Translations under genes and position numbers: made by a program
Assembly: GCF_006715025.1 (NCBI RefSeq)
Contig: NZ_VFMK01000001.1
Span: 558,001 to 622,000, forward strand
Reading direction: 5' to 3'
Origin: Serratia fonticola
GTDB taxonomy: Bacteria; Pseudomonadota; Gammaproteobacteria; Enterobacterales; Enterobacteriaceae
Length of the DNA: 64,000 bases
Notes under the pieces: generated by a model
What the model saw: the letters and a program-made list of their open reading frames with translations, nothing else
Databases searched by the model: none
Told to the model about the DNA's origin: nothing
In this document: piece by piece, positions 15,914 to 25,224 of the stretch
How the letters are laid out: each line of letters opens with the position of its first letter
Position numbering within the stretch: position 1 is the stretch's first letter

Positions 15914-17959
15914 ATGACAAGAACAGGCAAAACTTTTAGCTGGATTGGCGGCATTGTGCTGCTGATCATCGTGGTTCTGGTCGTATTCATTGCCACCTTC
16001 GATTGGAACCGTCTCAAACCCACCATCAATAGCAAAGTTTCTGCCGAGCTGCAGCGTCCGTTTGCTATTCGTGGCGATCTGGGCGTTAACTGGGAACGCA
16101 ATAAGGATGAGGGCGGTTGGCGCGCCTGGGTGCCATGGCCGCATATTCATGCGGAAGATATTGTGTTGGGGAACCCTGCCACGATGCCGGGCGGCAATAT
16201 GGTGACGCTGCAGCGCGTTGATGCGTCAATCGCGCCGTTAGCGCTGTTGGGCAAAGAGGTGTTGATCCCGCGCATCTGGTTGAAGCAGCCGAACGCGTCG
16301 TTACGGCGCCTGGCGAACGGTGACAATAACTGGACCTTCAACCTGGCGAACAGCGCCGATAAAGATCCCAATAAACCCCAGTCCGACTGGTCGGTGAATA
16401 TCCACGATATCGTGTTTGATCGCGGTCAGATTGATTTTAAAGATGCCACGTTAAAGGCTGATTTCCAGGCGTTGATTGATCCTCTTGGCAAGCCGCTGCC
16501 CTTTAGCGAAGTTACGGGTAAGCAACAAGGGGATAAGGCGGTAACGCCTGACTATGTTTTTGGCTGGAAGGTGAAGGGCAAATACCATGACGAAGCCCTG
16601 TCTGGCAGCGGTAAGATCGGCGGGATGCTGTCTTTGCAAAGCGCAGAGAGCCCATTCCCGCTACAGGCGGATGTTCGTTCTGGCAATACGCGGGTACAGG
16701 TGGCTGGCACGCTGTCAGATCCGATGAATCTGGGAGGGTTGGATCTGCAACTGAAGTTCTCTGGTGACAGCCTGGGCAACTTATACCCGTTGACCGGCGT
16801 GCTGTTACCCAATACGCCTCCCTATTCCACCGATGGTCATCTTATCGCCCAGTTGCATCAGCCCGGTGGCGCGGTATTCCAGTACCAGAAGTTCGATGGG
16901 AAAATCGGTGACAGTGATATCCATGGTGATTTGAAGTATGTCGCCAGCCACCCGCGACCAAAGCTAAGCGGCGAAGTCGTCTCTAAACAGCTGCGTTTCG
17001 CCGATCTGGCTCCCCTGATCGGTGCGGACTCCAATCAACAAAAAGCCAACCGTGGTGAGAAAACTCGCCAGCCGAGCGACAAGGTGCTGCCGGTTGAGCG
17101 GTTTGAAACCAAGAGTTGGGGGGTAATGGATGCTGACGTCAAATTTACCGCCAAGCGCATTGAGCATGGCAGTTCGCTGCCGCTGAGTGATTTGAATACC
17201 CATCTTAAGCTGAATGACGCGGTGATCCTGATGGACCCGTTACGCTTTGGCGTCGCAGGGGGGAACCTGAATGCTACCGTGCGCCTCGACGGCAGCAAGA
17301 ACCCCATGCAAGGCCGGGTCAATATGCATGCGCGTAAATTCCAGCTTAAACAACTGTTGCCGAACGTGGAGTCGATGAAGCGCAGTCTGGGGGAATTGAA
17401 TGGTGATGCCCAACTGACCGGTAGCGGTAACTCGGTGGCCGCGTTGCTGGCTACCAGCAACGGTGATATGCGTCTGCTGGTCAATGATGGCGTAATCAGC
17501 CGCAGCCTGATGGAAATCCTTGGGTTGAACGTGGGTAACTATCTGGTTGCGCAATTGTTTGGTGATGATGAGGTAGGGATTAATTGTGCGGCGGCAGATG
17601 TGGGTATCCGTACGGGTATCGCCACGCCCCGTCTGTTTGTCTTCGATACTGAAAATGCCATTATCAATATCAGCGGCAATACCAATTTTGCTACTGAGCG
17701 GCTGGATTTGTCTATCGACCCTGAAAGCAAAGGAATGCGCGTGCTGACCTTGCGTTCGCCACTGTATGTCAAAGGGACATTTAAAAAACCGGATGCCGGG
17801 GTGAAGGCGGGGCCATTGATTGCCCGTGGTGCAGCCGCAGTCGCGTTAGGGGTGGTAGTGGCACCAGCCGCCGCGTTGCTGGCTCTGGTTTCGCCGAGTG
17901 ATGGCGGCCAGGAGAATCAGTGTGGCCAAATCCTGCAGCAGATGAAGAACAAGAAGTGA
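15914..17959 (+). CDS. yhjG: AsmA family protein YhjG
   Basis: A 681-aa AsmA-family protein. One N-terminal membrane helix (residues about 9-28, SWIGGIVLLIIVVLVVFIAT) anchors a large periplasmic beta-rich domain; the AsmA/TamB class is linked to lipid traffic between the two membranes. Short AsmA proteins have the conserved end with FKKPDAGVKAGPLIARGAA. ATG 15914, preceded by AAAGGAG (15902-15907), was chosen over the longer open frame from 15770. It follows pdeH as in E. coli (yhjG beside yhjH), with 168 bases between. Confidence 0.88.
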   Translation: MTRTGKTFSWIGGIVLLIIVVLVVFIATFDWNRLKPTINSKVSAELQRPFAIRGDLGVNWERNKDEGGWRAWVPWPHIHAEDIVLGNPATMPGGNMVTLQRVDASIAPLALLGKEVLIPRIWLKQPNASLRRLANGDNNWTFNLANSADKDPNKPQSDWSVNIHDIVFDRGQIDFKDATLKADFQALIDPLGKPLPFSEVTGKQQGDKAVTPDYVFGWKVKGKYHDEALSGSGKIGGMLSLQSAESPFPLQADVRSGNTRVQVAGTLSDPMNLGGLDLQLKFSGDSLGNLYPLTGVLLPNTPPYSTDGHLIAQLHQPGGAVFQYQKFDGKIGDSDIHGDLKYVASHPRPKLSGEVVSKQLRFADLAPLIGADSNQQKANRGEKTRQPSDKVLPVERFETKSWGVMDADVKFTAKRIEHGSSLPLSDLNTHLKLNDAVILMDPLRFGVAGGNLNATVRLDGSKNPMQGRVNMHARKFQLKQLLPNVESMKRSLGELNGDAQLTGSGNSVAALLATSNGDMRLLVNDGVISRSLMEILGLNVGNYLVAQLFGDDEVGINCAAADVGIRTGIATPRLFVFDTENAIINISGNTNFATERLDLSIDPESKGMRVLTLRSPLYVKGTFKKPDAGVKAGPLIARGAAAVALGVVVAPAAALLALVSPSDGGQENQCGQILQQMKNKK

Positions 17960-17960
17960 T

Positions 17961-18469
17961 CCCTCACCCTAACCCTCTCCCCCAGGAGAGGGGACCGATC
18001 GAGCTGGGCTGAAAGTGTAGTGTTTTTTCATGAGCACTGGCTCATTCACCTTGGTTGAAAGGCCGAACGCGGTTGCTAAGACGACCTTTTTACTTCCAAA
18101 CGGGCAGGGGCTATCAGCTCCCTCTCCCTCAGGAGAGGGGATGGATCGAGCGGGGCTGAAAGTGTAGTGATTTTTCATGAATACTGGCTCATTCACCTTG
18201 GTTGAAAGGGCGATCGCGGTTGCTAAGATGACCTTTTTACTTACAAATGAGCGGGGGCTATCAGCTCCCTCTCCCTCAGGAGAGGGGATGGATCGAGCAG
18301 GGCTGAAAGTGTAGTGTTTTTTCATGAACACTGGCTCATTCACCTTGGTTGAAAGGGCGAACGCGGTTGCTGAGATGACCTTTTTACTTCCATAAGATGA
18401 CCTTTTTACTTCCAAACGAGTGGGGGCTATCAGCTCCCTCTCCCTTTGGGAGAGGGTTGAGGTGAGGGG
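17961..18469. repeat. 147-bp tandem repeat array with REP-like palindromes
   Basis: The palindrome CCCTCTCCCTCAGGAGAGGGG recurs at 17973, 18120, 18267 and 18436: two exact 147-bp periods, then 169 bp, because the last unit carries a 22-bp internal duplication (GATGACCTTTTTACTTCC repeated near 18376-18415). Between palindromes lies a conserved segment with TGGCTCATTCACCTTGGTTG. The array fills the space between convergent yhjG and cdh. A minus-strand frame runs through it because 147 is a multiple of three, but it is probably not a gene. Confidence 0.9.
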
Positions 18470-19222
18470 TTACTGCAGAACCTGGCAGCTGTGATCCTGA
18501 ATTTCTTCGGCGGAGGCCAGATTCAGCTGCCACAGGTTACGTTTCACCGCCAGCAGGAGGAAATCCCCTCCTGGTAAGGCCGTCATCGCCATGCCGTAGC
18601 TTCCCATGTTTTCACTAGAGCCCTCAACGCCCTGAGCCAGCAAACGGAATGCCCTAAGCTGCTTGAGTTCAGCCGCGCTGGTGCGGCGAGCCAAATAATC
18701 ATGCCCCAGCAATCCACCGGGCAGCGGTTGCCACTGTTCGCTGAAATCCCCCTCCAACTCTGCAAGCCGGGTTTTTACCGCTGGCTGTAGGCAGGAAATA
18801 TGAATATGTAGTTGGTTCTGCGTACGGCCATATTCAGAGTTGATCGCCAGTGAGATATTGGCATCATCGATCGGTTTACCGCGTTTATCCGCCATAAAAT
18901 GCCGGGCTTGCCAGGCTAATACGAAGAAGTTGGCGCTATCAGGCCGTAATACCTGAGGGCTCTCAATGCCGGTGATTTTGCCACTTGGCATCAATAGGTA
19001 TTGCAAGGGGCCGTTACGGTCTTTCAGCACCACAAATCCAGCCTGCTCATCCACTTGGGCGCAGGGGGCCGGGTTGTGGTTTTGCCGCTGATTGGGCAAG
19101 CATTGCTGGCTGACGATATGCCATAACGCATCTGGGTGGGCTGGCTTCAGCCAGAAATAGAGAGCAATGGCGATAATCACCAGCAACGCAACACACAGGC
19201 AGAGCCAACGGCGCAATGACAT
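18470..19222 (-). CDS. cdh: CDP-diacylglycerol pyrophosphatase
   Basis: A 250-aa Cdh-family protein (E. coli 251). It hydrolyses CDP-diacylglycerol to phosphatidate and CMP at the inner membrane. One N-terminal hydrophobic helix (about residues 6-24) anchors it. The HIT-like triad is HIHISC around residue 145, preceded by the conserved LAINSEYGRTQNQL. The frame is open to 19285; the ATG at 19222 giving MSLRRWLCLCVAL places the anchor at the N-terminus. It is transcribed toward the repeat array; yhjE lies upstream on the same strand with a hairpin between. Confidence 0.92.
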   Translation of the reverse strand: MSLRRWLCLCVALLVIIAIALYFWLKPAHPDALWHIVSQQCLPNQRQNHNPAPCAQVDEQAGFVVLKDRNGPLQYLLMPSGKITGIESPQVLRPDSANFFVLAWQARHFMADKRGKPIDDANISLAINSEYGRTQNQLHIHISCLQPAVKTRLAELEGDFSEQWQPLPGGLLGHDYLARRTSAAELKQLRAFRLLAQGVEGSSENMGSYGMAMTALPGGDFLLLAVKRNLWQLNLASAEEIQDHSCQVLQ

Positions 19223-19287
19223 GAACAGTATCCGTACTAACGAGGAGAAGTGGACAGCATAGACGGGTTTTATGACAACCAACAAAC

Positions 19288-19307
19288 GGCCCCTGCAATC
19301 AGGGGCC
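19288..19307 (-). terminator. yhjE terminator hairpin
   Basis: GGCCCCTG/CAGGGGCC around CAAT, starting ten bases after the yhjE stop on the minus strand. The following minus-strand bases (GTTTGTTGG) are only moderately T-rich. Confidence 0.6.
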
Positions 19308-19316
19308 GGAAGATCG

Positions 19317-20639
19317 TTACAGCGCCTTGTGGCGAGTTTCTTTCATTAATAACAGTGCGATCAGCGTCAGACTGGCCATCGCTGCCAGGTACATGCCCAC
19401 ATAGAACAACCCGTAATTGTTGGCCAACCAGGTCGCAATGTAAGGCGCAACTGAAGCGCCCAGAATCGAGGCCACGTTATACGAGAAGGACGCCCCGGTA
19501 TAGCGTACCTCTGTTGGGAATAGCTCTGGCAACAATGCGCCCATCGGGCCAAAGGTCAGGCCCATAATGCTCAGTCCAAGCAGCAGGAAAGCCATGACCA
19601 GCACCTGGTTACCAGAACCGAGCATGCTAGGGAACAGGAAGGCAAAGCCGATCATCAACAGGGTAATCACCACCATGGTCTTGCGGCGGCCAAAGGCATC
19701 GGCCAGCAAACCGGCTACCGGCACCATCACGCCAAAACCAATGACCGCCACCATCAGCATCCACAAAAAGCTGTTACGTGAGTAGCCCAATCCTAAAGGT
19801 TCTGCGGCGGTGCCGTAGGTCATTGAGTAAACGGTCATCAGGTAGAACAGCGTGTAGGTGGCCAGCATAATGAAAGTGCCAAGGATGGTGACCTTCCAGT
19901 GTTTGCTCAGCAGTGTTCCGAGCGGGATTTTTACCTGCTTGCCCGCTTTGGCGATTTTGGTAAATACCGGCGTCTCATGCAATGAAATACGGACATACAG
20001 GCCAATCAGCACCAGAGCGGCTGAAAGGATAAAGGGAACTCGCCATCCCCAGGTCATGAACTGCTGATCGGTCAGCAGCCAGGAGAGCAGCAGGAACGTT
20101 CCGTTCGCGAAGAAGAAACCGATCGGCGCGCCTAACTGTGGGAATGACCCATACAGCGCGCGTTTGCGTGCAGGCGCATTCTCCGTAGCCAGTAAGGCGG
20201 CACCGCCCCATTCTCCGCCTAGCCCCAGACCTTGGCCGAAGCGTGCCAGAGCCAACAGGATCGGGGCGAAGATACCGATGGTTTCATAGCTTGGCAGCAG
20301 GCCGATCAACACCGTGGAAACCCCCATGGTCAGCAACGAGGCAACCAGGGTGACCTTGCGCCCGATACGGTCGCCAAAGTGACCAAACAGCGCTGAGCCG
20401 ATGGGCCGCGCGACAAAGGCGATGGCGAAGGTGGCCAGTGATTGCAGCGTAGCGGCCGCGGGATCGCCCTGTGGGAAGAAAATATGCGGAAATACGATCA
20501 CCGCAGCGGTGGCGTAAATGTAGAAATCAAAGAACTCGATGGCGGTACCGACCAGAGAGGCGACAATGACTTTTCCCCGGGAGTTAACCGGGGTTGACGC
20601 TTCTTCGGCGTCCAGAGTTGTTGCGATGGAGGCTTGCAT
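19317..20639 (-). CDS. yhjE: MFS transporter YhjE (metabolite:H+ symporter type)
   Basis: A 440-aa inner-membrane carrier, the same length as E. coli YhjE. Twelve hydrophobic segments are apparent. Family motifs include EFFDFYIYATAAVIVFPHIF in helix 1, GHFGDRIGRKVTLVASLL in the helix 2-3 loop, and GQGLGLGGEWGGAALLATE, which marks the metabolite:H+ symporter (MHS) branch used for dicarboxylates, osmolytes and similar solutes. The substrate is not known. Gene order yhjD-yhjE-cdh here resembles the E. coli yhjD-yhjE-yhjG neighbourhood. Confidence 0.9.
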   Translation of the reverse strand: MQASIATTLDAEEASTPVNSRGKVIVASLVGTAIEFFDFYIYATAAVIVFPHIFFPQGDPAAATLQSLATFAIAFVARPIGSALFGHFGDRIGRKVTLVASLLTMGVSTVLIGLLPSYETIGIFAPILLALARFGQGLGLGGEWGGAALLATENAPARKRALYGSFPQLGAPIGFFFANGTFLLLSWLLTDQQFMTWGWRVPFILSAALVLIGLYVRISLHETPVFTKIAKAGKQVKIPLGTLLSKHWKVTILGTFIMLATYTLFYLMTVYSMTYGTAAEPLGLGYSRNSFLWMLMVAVIGFGVMVPVAGLLADAFGRRKTMVVITLLMIGFAFLFPSMLGSGNQVLVMAFLLLGLSIMGLTFGPMGALLPELFPTEVRYTGASFSYNVASILGASVAPYIATWLANNYGLFYVGMYLAAMASLTLIALLLMKETRHKAL

Positions 20640-20925
20640 AGTTATTTCTTATATTTTGAAGATGTAAAAATCCATCTTAGTCATAGCAAAATGCCTTTTC
20701 AATGGCGAAGCTTTGTACAATCCGGTGAATAACCTGTTAAAAAGATTAATGTTTTAACGGATTCTTCTTCCTTGGTCTTAAACGTGGCTAAATTGTCAAT
20801 ATTCAGAGATAACGACTGGGAAAGAGGAAAAGAAAAGTTATGAGGTAGTTTGTTATGCTGTTTTTAGCCGTTGAGTTGTTTTCGGTTTGAAGTTATATGC
20901 TGCTTTTTAGGCTGTGAATTGGAAT
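20640..20925. other. Intergenic region upstream of yhjE
   Basis: AT-rich sequence between the yhjE start and the yhjD terminator, on the 5' side of yhjE. It must hold the yhjE promoter, but I could not single out convincing -35/-10 elements and see no gene or repeat in it. Confidence 0.4.
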
Positions 20926-20954
20926 AAAAAGCCAGCCGAAACTATACGGCTGGC
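20926..20954 (-). terminator. yhjD terminator
   Basis: GCCAGCCG (20931-20938) and CGGCTGGC (20947-20954) form an 8-bp stem; on the minus strand it is followed by TTTTTATT, a good Rho-independent terminator 27 bases past the yhjD stop. Confidence 0.8.
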
Positions 20955-20980
20955 ATGAATGCATTGCTTGCGGCAGGAAT

Positions 20981-21988
20981 TCACTTCGCCTGCGGCAGGG
21001 TTTTATCCTCTTTGTACTGTGCGGTGGCAATCCAGGCGGCGCAAAACAGCGTCAGGCGGGCAAAGAAGTAGAAGAACGCCATCAAACCAATCACTGAACC
21101 AAAGGCGGCGCCAGAAGGCGACCTCGCCAGTTGTGGCAGCGTCATGGTCATCACAAACTTAATCACTTCGAAGCCGATAGCCGCGATCAAGGTGCCGCGT
21201 AACAACGCCTTTTTCTTTGGTTTATGGCGAGGAAGCATCCAGAAGATCCACAAAAACAGCAGGTAGTTGGCAAAGATGGAGATGGAAAGCGCAATCAGCG
21301 TCATTGCTGGCCGTAACCATTCGATACCATCCAGTCCCAGTGCACGCACAATGGCCGCTTGAGCAGAACCCGCAATAGAGGTCAGCGACAATGTGACGAT
21401 CAACGCCACAACCAGCCCGGTGAGTGAAATAAAGTCTCGCGTGTATCTGAAATAGATTTTTTCCTGGTCTTGTGGATTGCGTTCCCAAACGTCTCGCGAT
21501 TGAGCACGGATCGCCTCACGTAGGTTACCCATCCAACTGATGCCGGAATAGAGCGCCAGCGCCAAGCCGGTCAGGCCTACGGTAGTTCGCTGCTGAATGG
21601 CGGTGTTCACGGTATTTTTCAACGTACTTGCCAAGCTTGGGTCGCTGATACTATTGACGATTTTATTGATCAGTTCAGTCAACAGATCCGGATTAGAGGC
21701 CAACACAAAGCCCACCGCGGCGAACGAGACCATCAGGATGGGGATCAGTGAGAGAAACGAGAAGTAGGTAATCGCTGCGCCAAACTGGCTGCCCAGGCGA
21801 TCGTTAAAGCGTTCAGTGGCCCGCAGCAGGTGGGCAACGCTGGGCCAGGCTTTCACCTGTTCAACCAGACGGGAAAACCCAGAGATCCCCTTATCCAGCT
21901 TTTGATTGCCGGTTTTGATGGCGATCAACGGTTTCTCTGTGGTGTCGTGCTGCAGCGGTGAGGCTTCTTTGTCTGATCCTGTCGACAT
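20981..21988 (-). CDS. yhjD: Inner membrane protein YhjD (YihY/BrkB family)
   Basis: A 335-aa polytopic membrane protein (E. coli YhjD 337). Five to six hydrophobic segments follow a charged cytoplasmic N-terminus; family residues include RFNDRLGSQFGAAITYFSFL and FGSVIGLMAFFYFFARLTLF. In E. coli an altered YhjD suppresses loss of Kdo on lipid A, which suggests lipid or LPS transport, but its reaction is not established. It is transcribed alone, divergent from rpfF. Confidence 0.9.
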   Translation of the reverse strand: MSTGSDKEASPLQHDTTEKPLIAIKTGNQKLDKGISGFSRLVEQVKAWPSVAHLLRATERFNDRLGSQFGAAITYFSFLSLIPILMVSFAAVGFVLASNPDLLTELINKIVNSISDPSLASTLKNTVNTAIQQRTTVGLTGLALALYSGISWMGNLREAIRAQSRDVWERNPQDQEKIYFRYTRDFISLTGLVVALIVTLSLTSIAGSAQAAIVRALGLDGIEWLRPAMTLIALSISIFANYLLFLWIFWMLPRHKPKKKALLRGTLIAAIGFEVIKFVMTMTLPQLARSPSGAAFGSVIGLMAFFYFFARLTLFCAAWIATAQYKEDKTLPQAK

Positions 21989-22344
21989 GACGGGGCGATA
22001 TCCTTAACGATAAATAAAATAGCATGTGCTTGATTATAGCCAAATATGCCTGCCATTTGGTCGCTAATGGGCGAGTTTGGGGCAATTCTGATAATGGTGG
22101 GCATCATCTCCTCCAGCAGACTGCCTGCCGGATGAGAGCCCATGGCAATCAGGACCGTTTCATTTTGTATTATTCACCACACATATTATTTTCATCGGAA
22201 CCTCTCCAAATTTTATCTATTTAACCGCCAATAAGGCGTTTACTCATCTTATGGCGCAGTGTTTTTTCGGCGGTCTGCGCCTACTGCAGCCGTAGGGGCT
22301 GGAACGGTTATCACCTGTTATTAAATAGATAAATGGAAGGTCCT
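21989..22344. promoter_or_regulatory. Divergent intergenic region yhjD-rpfF
   Basis: 356 bases between the two divergent starts. It must hold both promoters. The only clear element is the GGAAGG ribosome site of rpfF at 22334-22339. No operator-like palindrome longer than 5 bp per arm was noticed. Confidence 0.4.
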
Positions 22345-23211
22345 ATGAAACTATTCAATCATCCAACCTGCCGCCCATTCACCGAAGCGGGCAACCTGTC
22401 GCAAATTTCTGCTTATTATGAGGAGGATCGCCACATCATGTGGATGCTGTTGCGTGCGGAGCCGCGCCCTTGTTTCAATCAGGCATTGATTGAAGACATC
22501 ATGACGCTGGCGCAGGCGGCAAAAGAGTCGACATTACCGTTCGACTTTTGGGTCACGGGGTCGCTGGTGCAGAACATGTTTAACGTTGGTGGCGATCTGA
22601 GCTTCTTTGCGGAGGCGATCAAGAACCGTAAACGTGAAGCCATGATGGCTTATGCTCGGGCCTGCATTGATTGCGTTCATGCGGCGGCTCGAGGTTTTGA
22701 TACCGGTGCGATCAGTATTGCCATGGTTGAGGGCAGTGCGTTGGGCGGTGGTTTTGAGGCGGCGTTGGCGCATCATTTTGTTTTGGCGCAAAACAACGCA
22801 CGAATGGGATTCCCGGAAATTGCCTTCAATCTGTTCCCCGGAATGGGCGGTTATTCACTGGTGGCACGCCGGGCGGGTATGCGCCTGGCAGAAGAGCTGA
22901 TCTGGAGTGGTGAATCCCATACGGCGGAATGGTTCGAAAGCCGTGGGCTGGTGGATCAGTTATTCCAACCCGGTGATGCCTATATGGCTACCCGCACTTT
23001 CATTGATACCATCAGACCCAAGCTGAACGGTATGCGCGCCATGTTGCGTGCCCGGCAACGGGTCCTGCAGCTGAACCGCTCTGAGCTGATGGATATTACC
23101 GAGGATTGGGTGCATTCGGCCTTTACCATAGAGGAGAAAGATCGGGTGTATATTGAACGGTTGGTGATGCTGCAAGATCGGCATGCGCTTAATCTGCGTC
23201 GTGCTGGCTAA
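22345..23211 (+). CDS. rpfF: DSF/BDSF signal synthase RpfF
   Basis: A 288-aa crotonase-fold enzyme with the RpfF start MKLFNHPTCRPFTEAGNLSQ, very like the Burkholderia BDSF synthase. RpfF makes cis-2-unsaturated fatty acid signals from acyl-ACP through dehydration and thioester cleavage. The two catalytic glutamates are at 138 (GGGFEAA) and 158 (MGFPEIAF), matching Glu141/Glu161 of Xanthomonas RpfF. ATG 22345 with GGAAGG upstream is preferred over the in-frame ATG at 22333. The convergent neighbour encodes the RpfR receptor, so the pair is a complete signalling unit. Confidence 0.92.
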   Translation: MKLFNHPTCRPFTEAGNLSQISAYYEEDRHIMWMLLRAEPRPCFNQALIEDIMTLAQAAKESTLPFDFWVTGSLVQNMFNVGGDLSFFAEAIKNRKREAMMAYARACIDCVHAAARGFDTGAISIAMVEGSALGGGFEAALAHHFVLAQNNARMGFPEIAFNLFPGMGGYSLVARRAGMRLAEELIWSGESHTAEWFESRGLVDQLFQPGDAYMATRTFIDTIRPKLNGMRAMLRARQRVLQLNRSELMDITEDWVHSAFTIEEKDRVYIERLVMLQDRHALNLRRAG

Positions 23212-23221
23212 CGTGTAAACC

Positions 23222-23253
23222 CGCCCGCATCACTGGATGGGTGATTGCGGGCG
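23222..23253. terminator. Hairpin between rpfF and rpfR
   Basis: CGCCCGCATCAC pairs with GTGATTGCGGGCG with one bulge (12 pairs, loop 23234-23240). It overlaps the last codons of rpfR and lies 10 bases after the rpfF stop, so it could end either transcript; there is no T run. Confidence 0.45.
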
Positions 23254-25224
23254 ATATGATTGCAGCCAGTGTTCCAACTGCTCGGGAAGCATGGGGCGTG
23301 CGAACAGGAAGCCCTGTTTTTCATCGACCCCGACGCAATCCAGGAACTGGTTCTCACTTTCCGTTTCAACCCCTTCGGCGATGACCTTGAATTGCAGCGC
23401 TTCGGCGGCCGCAACGATGGCTCGTATCAGTGATTGCGATACCGGGGCCAGGTTCACTCCCCGTACAAAGCTTTGATCCAGCTTGATGGCATCCAGCGGG
23501 ATGCGTGCCAGCTGCGCCAAAGATGAGTAGCCGGTGCCAAAATCATCCAGATGCACTTGTGCCCCCAGGGTTCTTAACCGGGTGATCACTTCGCGCGCCC
23601 GGTTTTCATCTTCGATCAGGCTGCTCTCTGTCAGTTCAAAATCCAGCATACAAGGGGCGAGTTGGTTTTCCCGCAGCACCTCAACCAGGTCGTTAACGAT
23701 GCTGTCATCAACCAGTTGTCTGGCTGACAGGTTAACGGCGATGCGTATATTGAGCCCTTGTTGCTGCCATTTGGCGGCCTGCTTGGCGGCGGTCTGCAGC
23801 ACCCAGCGGCCAAGTGGCGTGATCAGCCCGGACTCTTCGGCATAGGAGATAAACTGCAGTGGAGGGATCAGCCCTCGCTCAGGGGAGTCCCAACGAACCA
23901 GGGCTTCGACACTGTGCACAGCCCCACTGAGCGTATTGATCTTAGGTTGGTAGTACACCACCAGTTGATTCTGCTCCAAGCCTTTGCGCAGGTTGGTATC
24001 CAGCCACATATATTCGGCCACTCGCCGATTCATTTCTGGAGAAAAAACGATGAAGGTACGCTTACCTTGCTCTTTGGCGACATACATGGCGGTATCGGCG
24101 CAGCGGATCAAGCCGTCCAGATCGTGGCCGTGCTCCGGGCAGAGGGCGATGCCAATTGAGCAGCCGGTATAGACCTCGATCAGGCCAATACGGAACGGCG
24201 TTTTCAAGCGGTCGATAATTCGCTGAGCCAGCTCCTGCAGCATAATACGATCAGCCTGGGACACCAGAACCAGAAACTCATCGCCCCCCAGGCGTGCAAG
24301 GGTTTCCCCATGATCAAGGCAACTGAGGATGGTACGAGAGACTTCAATCAGCAAGCGATCGCCGAACATATGGCCGTAGGCATCATTCACTTTTTTGAAA
24401 TTATCCAGATCGAGATAGACCAGCCCGACGTTGTTGTCGCCGCGCTCGCTGATCGCCCGGTCAATGTAATCCTGAATGGCATTACGGTTTGGCAGGCCGG
24501 TGATGATATCAGTATTGGCCAGTACCCGCAGGCGCTCTTGGGCACGACGTTCTTCGGTGATATCCGTTCCGGAGCAGATCAGGAAAACCTCTTTTTTCCC
24601 GCTGCCGCTGTGGACAAATTTATTGCGGAACAGGAATAGACGCTCGCCTTTTACCGTTTTTATCCAGCGTTCCACTTCATAAGAGGAACCATTGCGAAAG
24701 AAACCCGCGATATTGCGGCGTGAGGCGGCGGCTTCTTCAGGGCTCATAAACATCTGGAAGACGTTTTTACCGATCACATCCTGCTCCTGCAGGCCAGTAT
24801 ACTCTTCGCTCAGGCGGTTAAAGCGCTGAATACGGCCATGCTGGTCAACAATCACAATGACGGAGTTGGCTTCTGAAACCACCTGTTCGGCAAAGGACAG
24901 GCCGTGCACCAGATCGCGTGCCACGGCCTGAGTATCGGTATAGGCAGAGGCGGTACCTGCCCATTCAAATTTGTTAATTCGTCTGCCGACCAGATGCAAA
25001 TGAATAGGCTGACCGCCAAGTTGGATGGTGAGATCAAGACTGGCAGTGACCCCAGTCAGACGGCGGATTTTCGCCGCCTGCATTTCGCTGAGCGCCACCG
25101 CGAGGTACGTTTTTCCTTTAATCGCCGTCAATTCCAGAGCATTGCTGTCGAACGCCAGATGCCAGTAAGGGCTGCTAGTGCCAAAATGGGCGTTAAGTAG
25201 CGTGGGGCCTTGGTCTGCGAACAT
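23230..25224 (-). CDS. rpfR: BDSF receptor / c-di-GMP turnover protein RpfR (PAS-GGDEF-EAL)
   Basis: A 664-aa soluble protein: an N-terminal RpfF-interaction region (about 1-100), a PAS domain (about 105-220) that binds BDSF in Burkholderia RpfR, GGDEF (about 230-395) and EAL (about 410-660). The diguanylate cyclase motif RLGGDEF near 315 is intact; the EAL domain has SVEALVRW near 438, VHLDDFGTGYSSL and VIAEGVETE, also intact. In the known system BDSF binding stimulates c-di-GMP breakdown. E. coli PdeR has similar PAS-GGDEF-EAL order, but the adjacent convergent rpfF (18-base gap) argues for RpfR. Confidence 0.9.
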   Translation of the reverse strand: MFADQGPTLLNAHFGTSSPYWHLAFDSNALELTAIKGKTYLAVALSEMQAAKIRRLTGVTASLDLTIQLGGQPIHLHLVGRRINKFEWAGTASAYTDTQAVARDLVHGLSFAEQVVSEANSVIVIVDQHGRIQRFNRLSEEYTGLQEQDVIGKNVFQMFMSPEEAAASRRNIAGFFRNGSSYEVERWIKTVKGERLFLFRNKFVHSGSGKKEVFLICSGTDITEERRAQERLRVLANTDIITGLPNRNAIQDYIDRAISERGDNNVGLVYLDLDNFKKVNDAYGHMFGDRLLIEVSRTILSCLDHGETLARLGGDEFLVLVSQADRIMLQELAQRIIDRLKTPFRIGLIEVYTGCSIGIALCPEHGHDLDGLIRCADTAMYVAKEQGKRTFIVFSPEMNRRVAEYMWLDTNLRKGLEQNQLVVYYQPKINTLSGAVHSVEALVRWDSPERGLIPPLQFISYAEESGLITPLGRWVLQTAAKQAAKWQQQGLNIRIAVNLSARQLVDDSIVNDLVEVLRENQLAPCMLDFELTESSLIEDENRAREVITRLRTLGAQVHLDDFGTGYSSLAQLARIPLDAIKLDQSFVRGVNLAPVSQSLIRAIVAAAEALQFKVIAEGVETESENQFLDCVGVDEKQGFLFARPMLPEQLEHWLQSYRPQSPIQ

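Noticed and set aside
17969..18415. 148-codon minus-strand frame inside the tandem repeats
   Set aside because: It exists because the repeat unit is a multiple of three; it has no ribosome site, and its content is palindromes and repeat spacer.
17973..18465. CRISPR-like regular repeats
   Set aside because: The repeats are 147 bp with no unique spacers and no cas genes nearby; they are tandem REP-like units.
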